NCBI GenBank assembly: GCA_964452915.1
Contig: CAYVNW010000044.1
Location: 1-19,647 of the forward strand
Direction of reading: 5' to 3'
Source of the DNA: Colivivens sp964452915
Lineage (GTDB): Bacteria > Bacteroidota > Bacteroidia > Bacteroidales > Bacteroidaceae
Length of the DNA stretch: 19,647 nt
In this document: piece by piece, positions 6,794 to 13,977 of the stretch
How positions within the stretch are numbered: position 1 is the stretch's first letter
How the letters are laid out: each line of letters starts with the position of its first letter
Position numbers and translations under genes: made by a program
Notes under the pieces: model-generated
Databases searched by the model: none
What the model was told of the DNA's origin: nothing
What the model saw: the letters and a program-made list of their open reading frames with translations, nothing else

Positions 6794-7435
6794 TTACTTG
6801 ATAATTGTGGCAATCTCAGAAAACAACTCATTCTTCAAGTCAATAGTCTTAACGCGGAATTTACGATTGTCTTTATAGAACTGTCCCTTCTTATTGAATG
6901 ATTCCTCATCGGTGATGAATGATTCCGCGGAGAATCGTGATTTTTCGTCTGTAAAAGTGTAGACATACGATATATTTTTCATCGTCGCTGTTACAGCTCC
7001 GTCTTGCACTTCAATATATAATTTGTAATCGATTTCACTATAGTCTTTCTCAAGAAACCTGTTTCTGAATACAATTTCCTCATTGCCTTGACATTCCAGC
7101 TTTCCGGCAGTGTCGTCTGCCTTTACATTCGCCAAATTCAAATTACGGAAATAATCGTGGTCGGTCCACTTGCCGTTCTCCACATTTGGAAGGTAACGTG
7201 CGGATGCCCATGACGCAACAAGACGGTACAATTCAGATTTGGTCTTACCAGGAGCTGCTATAGTTTGCGTGAACACTACTTCACCATTTACAACAGGTAC
7301 AGCACCTTGCATGTAAGGTGTATAGTCTTTCTGTTGTTTAGTTGAAGTCGTTCTCTTGCCGAACAATCCTTGACTTTGTGCATTGGAACAAAGAGGAACC
7401 AACGCCAACATGATTACAATTACAATTTTGTTCAT
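6794..7435 (-). CDS. DUF4468 domain-containing exported protein
   Basis: A 213-residue exported protein with a signal peptide (MNKIVIVIMLALVPLCSNAQ region). The rest resembles the DUF4468 family (TBP-like fold), common in Bacteroidales and of unknown role. Visible features are VFTQTIAAPGKTKSELYRLVASWA (the usual N-terminal strand-helix) and YSEIDYKLYIEVQDGAVTATMKN in the second half. An upstream TTG at 7441 is in frame. The ATG at 7435 is preferred because it gives a standard signal peptide and sits about 42 nt after the predicted transcription start. It is first in a run with the small membrane protein and porin (2-bp gap, then 1-bp overlap). Confidence 0.85.
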   Translation of the reverse strand: MNKIVIVIMLALVPLCSNAQSQGLFGKRTTSTKQQKDYTPYMQGAVPVVNGEVVFTQTIAAPGKTKSELYRLVASWASARYLPNVENGKWTDHDYFRNLNLANVKADDTAGKLECQGNEEIVFRNRFLEKDYSEIDYKLYIEVQDGAVTATMKNISYVYTFTDEKSRFSAESFITDEESFNKKGQFYKDNRKFRVKTIDLKNELFSEIATIIK

Positions 7436-7483
7436 ATACAATTATTATTTGTTGATTGCGATTACATGATTACTATCGAGGGG

Positions 7484-7514
7484 CAAAATTACTGAAAAAA
7501 AACGTATGCACAAA
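7484..7514 (-). promoter_or_regulatory. Promoter of the DUF4468-porin operon
   Basis: On the minus strand TTTG (7514-7511), exactly 19 nt, then TAATTTTG (7491-7484): a full -33/-7 match. It lies back to back with the plus-strand promoter of the TlpA-like gene. Confidence 0.7.
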
Positions 7515-7531
7515 ATTTTCTTGAACTAACA

Positions 7532-7562
7532 ACTGCTTTTTTATATAAAAGTTGTAACTTTG
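7532..7562 (+). promoter_or_regulatory. Promoter of the TlpA-like lipoprotein gene
   Basis: TAACTTTG at 7555-7562 is a clean -7 element. The matching -33 position (7532-7535, ACTG) keeps only the TG. Predicted 5' leader is about 40 nt. Confidence 0.55.
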
Positions 7563-7609
7563 CAATCAAAGTCATAAACTAATAGTTATATAATAAAATT
7601 ACAGTTTGA

Positions 7610-8734
7610 ATGAAAAAGTTTGTTTGCTTGACACTATGTGTCTGTCTGATGTCAATTGTAGCATGTGGAGAAAAACCTGGCTACGTTATCACAGGGACCG
7701 CTGAAGGCATCGAAGACGGTGATTCGGTTTATTTGTGTAATATGCAAGGGTTCTTTGAGATGGTTCCTACAGATACGGCCATCGTGAAGAATGGCAAATT
7801 CGAATTTAAGGGAAACTATGACGGTGCATCACTCCGTTTCATAATTGCTACCCACAAAGGTCAGTCAGTAGGAAACTGGGCACAAGTGATATTGGAGAGA
7901 AAAGCCAATATTGACGTGCAGATATTCAGTAAGGATTCAAGGAAAGAAACCATTGTCAACAGTGATGGTCCTGAGTCCAAATTGTATGCTGACTATACAG
8001 CCCTACAAGACAAGTGGAATAAGATTCAACAGCCTTCATGGGACATTGTACGCGAACAAAAGGGTACGCCTGACGAAATTGCAGCTGCTCAGAAAGAAAT
8101 GGACTCCATCACAGTTGAGATGCACAAAGCAGAAAAGCAATTTATGATAGATAATATGCCTTCGGGGGTGAGTGATATGGTACTCGAAGTAATATACAGC
8201 AGGGCTGACGACAAGGAAAAAAATGAACTGCTTGCCTTATTTAAAGAGAAAAGTCCTAACACTCCACACTACAAGAAAATCGTTGCTGATATCGAGGCTT
8301 CTAAAAGAAGTGAAGTGGGCTCTAAATACACAGATTTCGAAATGGATGATCCTGACGGGAAAAAACTGACCATCAGCCAATTTGTAAACAACAATAAGTA
8401 CACTCTCATAGACTTTTGGGCCTCATGGTGCGGACCATGTTGCGCAGAAATGCCAAATGTAGTCGAAGCATATAAAAAGTATCATGATAAGGGATTGGAG
8501 ATTGTCGGTGTATCGTTTGATAATAATAAGGATGCATGGTTGAGCGGACTGAAGCGGCTCAACATGACTTGGCCTCAGGTGTCAGACTTGAAAGGTTGGG
8601 ATTGTGCGGCTTCCGGATTGTATAATATAAAAGCAATCCCTGCTAACATACTAATTGACAGTAAAGGTGTGATTGTAGCAAAGAATCTGCGTGATAAAGC
8701 TTTGCAAACAAAACTTGCAGAGTTGCTCCCATAA
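7610..8734 (+). CDS. TlpA-like thioredoxin lipoprotein with DUF4369 domain
   Basis: Membrane-anchored periplasm-facing disulfide reductase candidate of 374 residues. A lipoprotein signal peptide ends in IVAC with the lipidated cysteine at C19. An N-terminal DUF4369-type domain spans about 25-125 (YVITGTAEGIEDGDSVYL, GKFEFKG). A charged helical linker follows (about 125-235), then an AhpC/TSA/TlpA thioredoxin fold at about 240-372. The active site is WCGPC with C274 and C277, followed by an extra cysteine at 278. The cis-proline region (KAIPANILID) is present. Such proteins keep periplasmic thiols reduced or support cytochrome c and envelope folding; the partner is unknown. It stands 36 bp before ung and may be cotranscribed with it. 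Confidence 0.92.
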   Translation: MKKFVCLTLCVCLMSIVACGEKPGYVITGTAEGIEDGDSVYLCNMQGFFEMVPTDTAIVKNGKFEFKGNYDGASLRFIIATHKGQSVGNWAQVILERKANIDVQIFSKDSRKETIVNSDGPESKLYADYTALQDKWNKIQQPSWDIVREQKGTPDEIAAAQKEMDSITVEMHKAEKQFMIDNMPSGVSDMVLEVIYSRADDKEKNELLALFKEKSPNTPHYKKIVADIEASKRSEVGSKYTDFEMDDPDGKKLTISQFVNNNKYTLIDFWASWCGPCCAEMPNVVEAYKKYHDKGLEIVGVSFDNNKDAWLSGLKRLNMTWPQVSDLKGWDCAASGLYNIKAIPANILIDSKGVIVAKNLRDKALQTKLAELLP

Positions 8735-8770
8735 ATACACCTTATATTATATAGGTATCGATTGTATTAG

Positions 8771-9433
8771 ATGAACGTAAACATAGAACCATCGTGGAAG
8801 CGACAACTGCAAAATGAGTTTGACCAACCCTACTTTGCTAGTTTGGTGGCTTTTGTTAAGAATGAGTATGCACATCACATTGTTTATCCTCCTGGTAGAC
8901 TGATATTCAATGCTTTCAACCAATGTCCGTTCGACAAAGTCAAGGTGGTACTAATAGGGCAGGACCCATATCATGAGCCTGGACAAGCACAAGGCTTGTG
9001 CTTCTCTGTCAACGATGGCGTTGCTTTTCCTCCCTCACTTAACAATATATTCAAAGAGATAGAATCGGACTTAGGCACGCCTGTGCCTACAAGCGGTAAC
9101 CTCACGCGTTGGGCACAACAAGGAGTATTGTTGCTCAACGCAACTTTGACTGTCAGAGAGCATGCGGCGGGCTCACATCAGAACCATGGGTGGGAGCGGT
9201 TTACCGATGCAGTGATTCATATACTCAGTGAGAAGCGCGAAAACCTCGTATTTATCTTATGGGGTAGCTATGCACAAGGAAAGTCGTATTTGATAGATTC
9301 TAAAAAACATCTTGTGCTCTGCTCGGCACATCCGTCCCCGCTGTCTGCCTATAAAGGCTTTTTCGGCAACCATCACTTTAGCAAGACAAATGAGTATTTG
9401 CGTTCCAAAGGCATTGAAGAAATAAAATGGTAA
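8771..9433 (+). CDS. ung: Uracil-DNA glycosylase (family 1)
   Basis: Removes uracil from DNA to start base-excision repair in the cytoplasm. All family-1 motifs are present in 220 residues, a normal length. GQDPYH carries catalytic D65, GLCFSV forms the uracil-binding pocket, LLLNATLTV follows, and HPSPLSAYKGFFG provides the H187 minor-groove intercalation loop. The stop codon lies inside the next gene: ATG of the HAD gene begins 7 bases before the ung end (ATGGTAA, with TGG-TAA ending ung), suggesting coupled translation. Confidence 0.97.
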   Translation: MNVNIEPSWKRQLQNEFDQPYFASLVAFVKNEYAHHIVYPPGRLIFNAFNQCPFDKVKVVLIGQDPYHEPGQAQGLCFSVNDGVAFPPSLNNIFKEIESDLGTPVPTSGNLTRWAQQGVLLLNATLTVREHAAGSHQNHGWERFTDAVIHILSEKRENLVFILWGSYAQGKSYLIDSKKHLVLCSAHPSPLSAYKGFFGNHHFSKTNEYLRSKGIEEIKW

Positions 9434-10095
9434 AAAATATAGTATTTGATTTTGGAGGAGTGATAGTTCACTTGAATCCGGATGAAGCTTTCAGAAGATT
9501 CATCCATTTGGGTATCACAGATGCCAGACAGCAGATGGATATTTTTGGACAAACCGGCATCTTCAAAGAAGTTGAAACCGGAGTAATTACCGCAGATGAG
9601 TTCTGTCATAAACTTGCAGTTAAAGCACAACAAAAGGGAGGAAAATTTAAAGGGGTGTACAATCCAGCATTTACATTCGAAGAAGCTCAGTGGGCATGGC
9701 TTGGCTACATAAAAGACGTACCAAGAAAGAATTTGGATAACTTATTGAAGCTTAAAGAAAAATACAACCTCTATTTACTTAGCAATTTAAATCCATTCAT
9801 GCAGCAATGGTGCGAAAGTGCAGACTTCAGTGGAGACGGTCATGGGCTTGATTTTTATATACCCAACAGATACTACAGTTTCCAACTACATGACTACAAA
9901 CCTGCCCCATCGATATTTGAGAAGATGGTCAGATTGGCAGGAATAAAAGCCCATGAATGTGTGTTTCTTGATGACAGTCCAAGAAATGTAGAGGGTAGCG
10001 AGAAGGTTGGAATGAAAGGACTGTTTGTCGGAAAAGATGAAGATTGGACGAACCGTCTGTCGGACTTCCTTGATAATGATTATAAACGAGGTTAG
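9427..10095 (+). CDS. HAD-superfamily hydrolase (YihX-like)
   Basis: Cytoplasmic haloacid-dehalogenase-fold phosphatase of 222 residues, substrate unknown. Motif I is FDFGGVIV with nucleophile D8 and a glycine at the +2 position, as in the YihX-type branch. Motif II is LLSNLNP, a conserved lysine follows in DYKPAPSIFEKM, and motif IV is FLDDSPRNVEGS. The cap is the helical insertion between motifs I and II (about 18-115). YihX itself dephosphorylates alpha-glucose-1-phosphate in E. coli, but that activity cannot be read from the sequence. It overlaps ung by 7 bp and ends 10 bp before the phospholipase D-like gene. Confidence 0.9.
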   Translation: MVKNIVFDFGGVIVHLNPDEAFRRFIHLGITDARQQMDIFGQTGIFKEVETGVITADEFCHKLAVKAQQKGGKFKGVYNPAFTFEEAQWAWLGYIKDVPRKNLDNLLKLKEKYNLYLLSNLNPFMQQWCESADFSGDGHGLDFYIPNRYYSFQLHDYKPAPSIFEKMVRLAGIKAHECVFLDDSPRNVEGSEKVGMKGLFVGKDEDWTNRLSDFLDNDYKRG

Positions 10096-10105
10096 AACCA
10101 CAGTC

Positions 10106-11320
10106 ATGAATAGAATACTCAACATTATCATTCTTCTGCTTACTTTTGTGCCAGCCTTTGCACAAAGTGACATATACGAAAAGGAGTTTCTCAAAAGCAA
10201 TGGGGGTGTAGTTACCCAAGGAGACTCCGTCACACTGCTGAAAAGTGGAAAAGAGAAATTCGACGATTTGTTTGAGTCAGTCCGAAATGCAAAGTCGTTC
10301 ATCCATTTGGAATACTTCAATTTCAGAAATGATTCAATTGCCGGTTTGTTATATAATGAATTAGCAAAGAAGGTGCATGAAGGAGTTGAAGTGCGTGCTA
10401 TGTATGATGCATTCGGCAATTTTTCAAACAATCAGCCAGTCAGCAGGCACATGCATGATTCCATTGCATCGTTAGGCATAAAGCTGGTGAAGTTTGACCC
10501 ACTTACTTTCCCCTGGCTAAATCATATTATGCCACGCGACCATCGTAAAATAGTAGTTATAGACGGTAAGATAGGCTATACAGGCGGGATGAATGTTGCA
10601 GATTATTATGTGAACGGATTGGAAGGTATCGGGCCATGGAGAGATATGCACATGCGTATAGAAGGTCCGGCGGTCAGTGAGTTGCATAAGATATTCTGCC
10701 GGATGTGGTACGAAGCGACAGGAGAGGAATTGAAAGGAACAAAGTATTTTCCACAACTTTATCCGCGTGGTAAATCTGAAGTGGCAATTGTAGACCGCCA
10801 TCCAGGGGAGACAAACAAATCAATTCGTGAACTTTACATAAGCATGCTTGACAACGCTCATGACAGAGTGAGACTTGTGAATCCGTATTTCGTTCCGACC
10901 AAGTCGGTTCGTGATGCAATAAAACGTTGCATTGAACGTGGAGTGGATGTACAAATCATGCTAAGTGAAAAAAGCGACATTCCATTGACGCCTGATGCAA
11001 GCCATTATGTGGGACGCAAGATGCAAAAAAAAGGAGCAAAGGTGTACATGTTTCAAGGAGGTTTTCACCACACAAAGATGATGGTGGTAGATGACAAGTT
11101 CTGCACGATAGGGTCGTCAAACTTAGATAGCCGCAGCCTTAGATGTGACTATGAGGTAAATACTGTTATATTTGACAAACGGGTAACAGCGGAACTCGTA
11201 AGCATGTTTGAAGCGGACAAGAAAAGCAGTGTGGAAATGGACAACATATATTGGAAGAATAAAACGAAATGGAAACGGTTTGTCGCATGGTTCGGTAACA
11301 TGTTGACTCCATTCCTGTAA
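10106..11320 (+). CDS. cls: Phospholipase D-like protein / cardiolipin synthase homologue
   Basis: A 404-residue PLD-superfamily protein with two HKD motifs: H146-x-K148-x4-D153 (DHRKIVVID) followed by GYTGGMN, and H322-x-K324-x4-D329 (HTKMMVVDD) followed by IGSSNLDSRS. That spacing and the GSSN/GGMN pair match bacterial cardiolipin synthases, which join two phosphatidylglycerols. The N-terminus looks like a cleavable signal peptide (hydrophobic about 4-16, then FAQS) and not the two membrane anchors of ClsA, so the enzyme may face the periplasm. An in-frame upstream ATG at 10025 lies inside the HAD gene and would put the signal sequence internal. The start at 10106, 10 bp after the HAD stop, is therefore preferred. 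Confidence 0.85.
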   Translation: MNRILNIIILLLTFVPAFAQSDIYEKEFLKSNGGVVTQGDSVTLLKSGKEKFDDLFESVRNAKSFIHLEYFNFRNDSIAGLLYNELAKKVHEGVEVRAMYDAFGNFSNNQPVSRHMHDSIASLGIKLVKFDPLTFPWLNHIMPRDHRKIVVIDGKIGYTGGMNVADYYVNGLEGIGPWRDMHMRIEGPAVSELHKIFCRMWYEATGEELKGTKYFPQLYPRGKSEVAIVDRHPGETNKSIRELYISMLDNAHDRVRLVNPYFVPTKSVRDAIKRCIERGVDVQIMLSEKSDIPLTPDASHYVGRKMQKKGAKVYMFQGGFHHTKMMVVDDKFCTIGSSNLDSRSLRCDYEVNTVIFDKRVTAELVSMFEADKKSSVEMDNIYWKNKTKWKRFVAWFGNMLTPFL

Positions 11321-11366
11321 TACATCGTTGATATATAAGACAGAAACATAAATATAAAATAACAAG

Positions 11367-12905
11367 ATGAAACTACGTTACACTTTTTTGAATTTGATTA
11401 CATGGGCAATATTGCTGATGTCAGTTACATCAGACGCTATGGCACAACGATATCCTAAACGTGAATTTCGTGGGGCATGGATACAATGTGTCAACGGACA
11501 ATATATAGGAAAGACAGCAGTCCAACAACGACAGATGCTGAGTACACAGCTTGACATACTTAAGAAGGCAGGCATTAATGCCATTTTATTTCAGGTAAGG
11601 GCAGAAGGTGATGCCCTGTATAAATCGACGTTCGAGCCCTGGAGCCGTTATCTGACAGGAAAGCAGGGCAGGGCACCAGAGGATGGTTGGGATCCACTGG
11701 CTTGGATGGTAGAACAATGTCATGAAAGAGGAATGGAGTGCCATGCGTGGATTAATCCTTATAGAGCGAAAACAGCCGGTACCACAGTCCTTGATCCAAA
11801 GCATGCGGCATACAGACATGCAGAACGTGTATTTAAATACGGTGACCTACTGATATTTAATCCTGCACTTAAAATTAATCGCGACTACACATGTATGATT
11901 GTGGAGGACTTGCTGACAAGATATGATATCGATGGAGTGCACATGGATGACTACTTTTATCCTTATCCATCAAGTAGTGCCGGGCCAATACCTGATGAGA
12001 CAGACTTCAGAGACAACCCACGGGGATTCAAAAATATTGACGATTGGCGTCGTGACAACGTCAACCTGCTGATTCATGACATTCACAAGCTGATTAAGAA
12101 CACAAAACCATGGGTTAAGTTTGGCATTTCCCCATTTGGAATATATCGCAACAATCCTGATGGCGTGAACAACAGAAAGGGTAGTGCTACACGTGGAACA
12201 CAAAATTATGATGACCTGTATGCTGATGTAATTCTCTGGCAAGAGAAAGGTTGGGTCGATTATTTGATTCCGCAAATCTATTGGAACATAGGTTATGCTC
12301 CTGCCGATTACAAAGTTCTTTGTAACTGGTGGAACGATTATTGCGATAAACGGCCATTGTTCATTGGTCAAGATGTAGAGCGTACGGTGAAAGAAGCAGA
12401 TCCGGCTAATCCGCAAATGCATCAAATGGTGAGCAAATATGCAATTATGCGTAGTGAACCAAACGTGTATGGCAGCTGTCAATGGTATGCCGCTGCAATG
12501 GTTAATAATCCAGGAAACTACAGGACCATGCTTGAACAAGAATATCATAAATATCCAGCCTTACAACCGCTTATGCCATTTATTGATAATAAAGCTCCTA
12601 AAAAAGTTGGTAAGATAAAAATAGAGTTTAAGAGTGGCAACGGAACGTACGGAAGCGGAAAAATATTCCTGACATGGAAGGCTCCTAAAGCTAAGAAAGA
12701 AATGGATAAAGTATATCAGTACGTTGTCTACCAGTTTGGTCCGGATGAGAAAGTAAATATTAAGCAAAACGACGCTTCGCACATTGTTGCAATCACGAAC
12801 GTTAACCGCTATGAACTTGATGGAGACATGACCGGTTGTACGTTTGTCGTAACAGCACTTGACCGCTTACATAATGAGTCGAAACCCGTTAAAGTCAAAC
12901 TTTAA
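11367..12905 (+). CDS. GHL10 (DUF187) family glycoside hydrolase
   Basis: Exported enzyme of 512 residues with a signal peptide (about 1-26, ending AMAQ). The catalytic TIM-barrel of the GHL10 family covers about 32-375: REFRGAWIQCVNGQY, GINAILFQVRAEGDALY, MECHAWINPYR, then IDGVHMDDYFYPYPSS with the acidic catalytic cluster, and the VKFGISPFGIYRN and WVDYLIPQIYW strands. A beta-sandwich, probably Fn3-like, follows (about 405-510). E. coli DigH of the same family cleaves denuded peptidoglycan glycan strands, so a cell-wall substrate is plausible but not shown here. It is separated from cls by 46 bp without a promoter-like sequence. Confidence 0.9.
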   Translation: MKLRYTFLNLITWAILLMSVTSDAMAQRYPKREFRGAWIQCVNGQYIGKTAVQQRQMLSTQLDILKKAGINAILFQVRAEGDALYKSTFEPWSRYLTGKQGRAPEDGWDPLAWMVEQCHERGMECHAWINPYRAKTAGTTVLDPKHAAYRHAERVFKYGDLLIFNPALKINRDYTCMIVEDLLTRYDIDGVHMDDYFYPYPSSSAGPIPDETDFRDNPRGFKNIDDWRRDNVNLLIHDIHKLIKNTKPWVKFGISPFGIYRNNPDGVNNRKGSATRGTQNYDDLYADVILWQEKGWVDYLIPQIYWNIGYAPADYKVLCNWWNDYCDKRPLFIGQDVERTVKEADPANPQMHQMVSKYAIMRSEPNVYGSCQWYAAAMVNNPGNYRTMLEQEYHKYPALQPLMPFIDNKAPKKVGKIKIEFKSGNGTYGSGKIFLTWKAPKAKKEMDKVYQYVVYQFGPDEKVNIKQNDASHIVAITNVNRYELDGDMTGCTFVVTALDRLHNESKPVKVKL

Positions 12906-12944
12906 TCAGTGAACACGATTTTTTAATGGAAAAGGATCCATTCG

Positions 12945-12976
12945 TTTGATCTTGTCGTATGTTTTTGCTATCTTTG
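12945..12976 (+). promoter_or_regulatory. Promoter of the SMR exporter gene
   Basis: TTTG at 12945-12948, 20 nt, then TATCTTTG at 12969-12976. The predicted start near 12983 leaves a 5' leader of about 73 nt before the ATG. A weak hairpin ATGGA/TCCAT (12926-12941) just upstream may end the previous transcript but lacks a T-run. Confidence 0.7.
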
Positions 12977-13055
12977 TAGTTGGATTACACCTTAGAAGGA
13001 GACGCCGGACATTGCTGCAGCCCTCATAGGATGGTCAAAAGACAATAACAAAACA

Positions 13056-13382
13056 ATGAATTGGATTATTTTAATTATTGCCGGACTATGCGAGTGTGGG
13101 TTTACATTCTGTCTCGGCGAAGCTAAGTCGAAGACCGGAATGGAACATACATTGTGGCTCGGTGGTTTCTTGGTTTTCACAGTTCTCAGTATGGCACTAC
13201 TTGCCCACGTTGCTCATCACCTGCCACTCGGTACAGCCTATCCAGTTTGGACTGGTATAGGAGCTGTTGGAACAGTCCTGTTAGGCATAGTTGTATTTCA
13301 CGAGCCGGTCTCCTTTTGGCGTTTATTTTTTATAACAACCTTGATTATATCCATCATCGGACTTAAGGCGGTGTCTAAATGA
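13056..13382 (+). CDS. gdx: Small multidrug resistance family transporter, Gdx/SugE subtype
   Basis: A 108-residue inner-membrane protein with four predicted helices (about 2-20, 31-51, 56-78, 86-104). The SMR proton/substrate-coupling glutamate is E13 (AGLCEC). The stretch LPLGTAYPVWTGIGAVG is the Gdx/SugE-type signature and favours guanidinium export with proton exchange over broad EmrE-like drug export. The residues after E13 (GFTF) differ from the common GWA of Gdx, so the subtype is likely but not certain. These proteins work as dimers, and a single gene implies a dual-topology homodimer. The gene has its own promoter and a short leader, and converges on the cupin gene with 16 bp between stops. 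Confidence 0.88.
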   Translation: MNWIILIIAGLCECGFTFCLGEAKSKTGMEHTLWLGGFLVFTVLSMALLAHVAHHLPLGTAYPVWTGIGAVGTVLLGIVVFHEPVSFWRLFFITTLIISIIGLKAVSK

Positions 13383-13398
13383 AATAGACGTTACAATA

Positions 13399-13680
13399 TC
13401 AGTTTTTGATCATCGTTATAATCATCTTGAAGTCGGTATCTGCACGTACGCTATGAACGTGTCCTGATGGTATGGTGAATATCTCTCCTGTCTTGACTTT
13501 GTGCTCCACGTCGTCTAAGACCATTGTCATTTCTCCATCAGTCACTTGAATAAAAGCATCGTAAGGGGCAGAGTGAGGACTGAGTTGCAGCCCTTTACCA
13601 AATGCAAAAAGAGTTATGCTTCCTTTATCGTTGTGGATCAATTCCATGCTGACGATTCCACCTTCTTGATAACTAACCAC
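13399..13680 (-). CDS. Cupin-domain protein with disrupted 5' end
   Basis: Single-domain cupin of 93 residues if begun at the GTG at 13680. The beta-barrel core is visible: GSITLFAFGKGLQLSPHSAP (motif 1, with histidine but a degenerate HxH), VTDGEMTMVLDD, GEIFTIPSGHVHSVRA (motif 2) and FKMIITM at the end. Homologues usually begin about 15 residues earlier. An ATG at 13723 begins MAQSKK and would join perfectly to GTTLNPNEVVSYQEGG if the A7 tract (minus strand, 13711-13705) had six A. With seven, the ATG frame stops at once. Either the gene uses the internal GTG, the tract is a sequence error, or the gene is broken or slippage-controlled. Ligand unknown. Confidence 0.75.
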   Translation of the reverse strand: MVSYQEGGIVSMELIHNDKGSITLFAFGKGLQLSPHSAPYDAFIQVTDGEMTMVLDDVEHKVKTGEIFTIPSGHVHSVRADTDFKMIITMIKN

Positions 13681-13809
13681 TTCATTAGGATTTAGTGTTG
13701 TTCCTTTTTTTGGATTGTGCCATGATTTCTTTGTTTTAATTTTATTACACCTTATTTATTAATATGTCATTCAGCAAAAAGGCTGATTGTTTCCAATTAC
13801 AATGCTAAG

Positions 13810-13977
13810 TCATTCATTTGTTTGTTCTGGCGTTCTGCTTTCGTCATCAGTTTCTTTATTTACACGTAGAGCTGCGAAAGGCGCAAATTGCGCTGCACGG
13901 TCGTGCATTGACATTTGTGGATGCTTCTTTGACACATGGTGCGGCATGTTGATTATATCATTAAAAATATCTGTCAT
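13810..13977 (-). CDS. Small YolD-like partner of the Y-family polymerase (55 aa)
   Basis: A short ORF of 55 residues. Its core MSMHDRAAQFAPFAAL (residues 22-37) matches the conserved motif of small YolD-like proteins encoded beside UvrX-type polymerases in Firmicutes and Bacteroidetes, whose role is unclear. The start ATG overlaps the polymerase TGA as ATGA (13977-13974), so translation is coupled. A GGAGG-like purine run lies 10-15 nt upstream. The usual family members carry on for tens of residues after the motif, whereas this one stops after a charged tail (ETDDESRTPEQTNE), so it may be a shortened form. Family assignment rests on the motif and on gene context. Confidence 0.78.
   Translation of the reverse strand: MTDIFNDIINMPHHVSKKHPQMSMHDRAAQFAPFAALRVNKETDDESRTPEQTNE

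Noticed and set aside
12983..13055. Assigning the gdx leader to a known guanidine riboswitch class
   Set aside because: The diagnostic ACGR loop pair and the guanidine-I/III core sequences are not visible. It is left as an open question.
8735..13755. Recurrent TACACCTTA string at three sites (near 8737, 12986 and 13745)
   Set aside because: Words of 9-11 bases recur often by chance in 20 kb, and the copies differ in orientation and in position relative to genes.
13780..13797. Hairpin TCAGC/GCTGA after the YolD-like gene as an intrinsic terminator
   Set aside because: Only five base pairs and no T-run on the minus strand.
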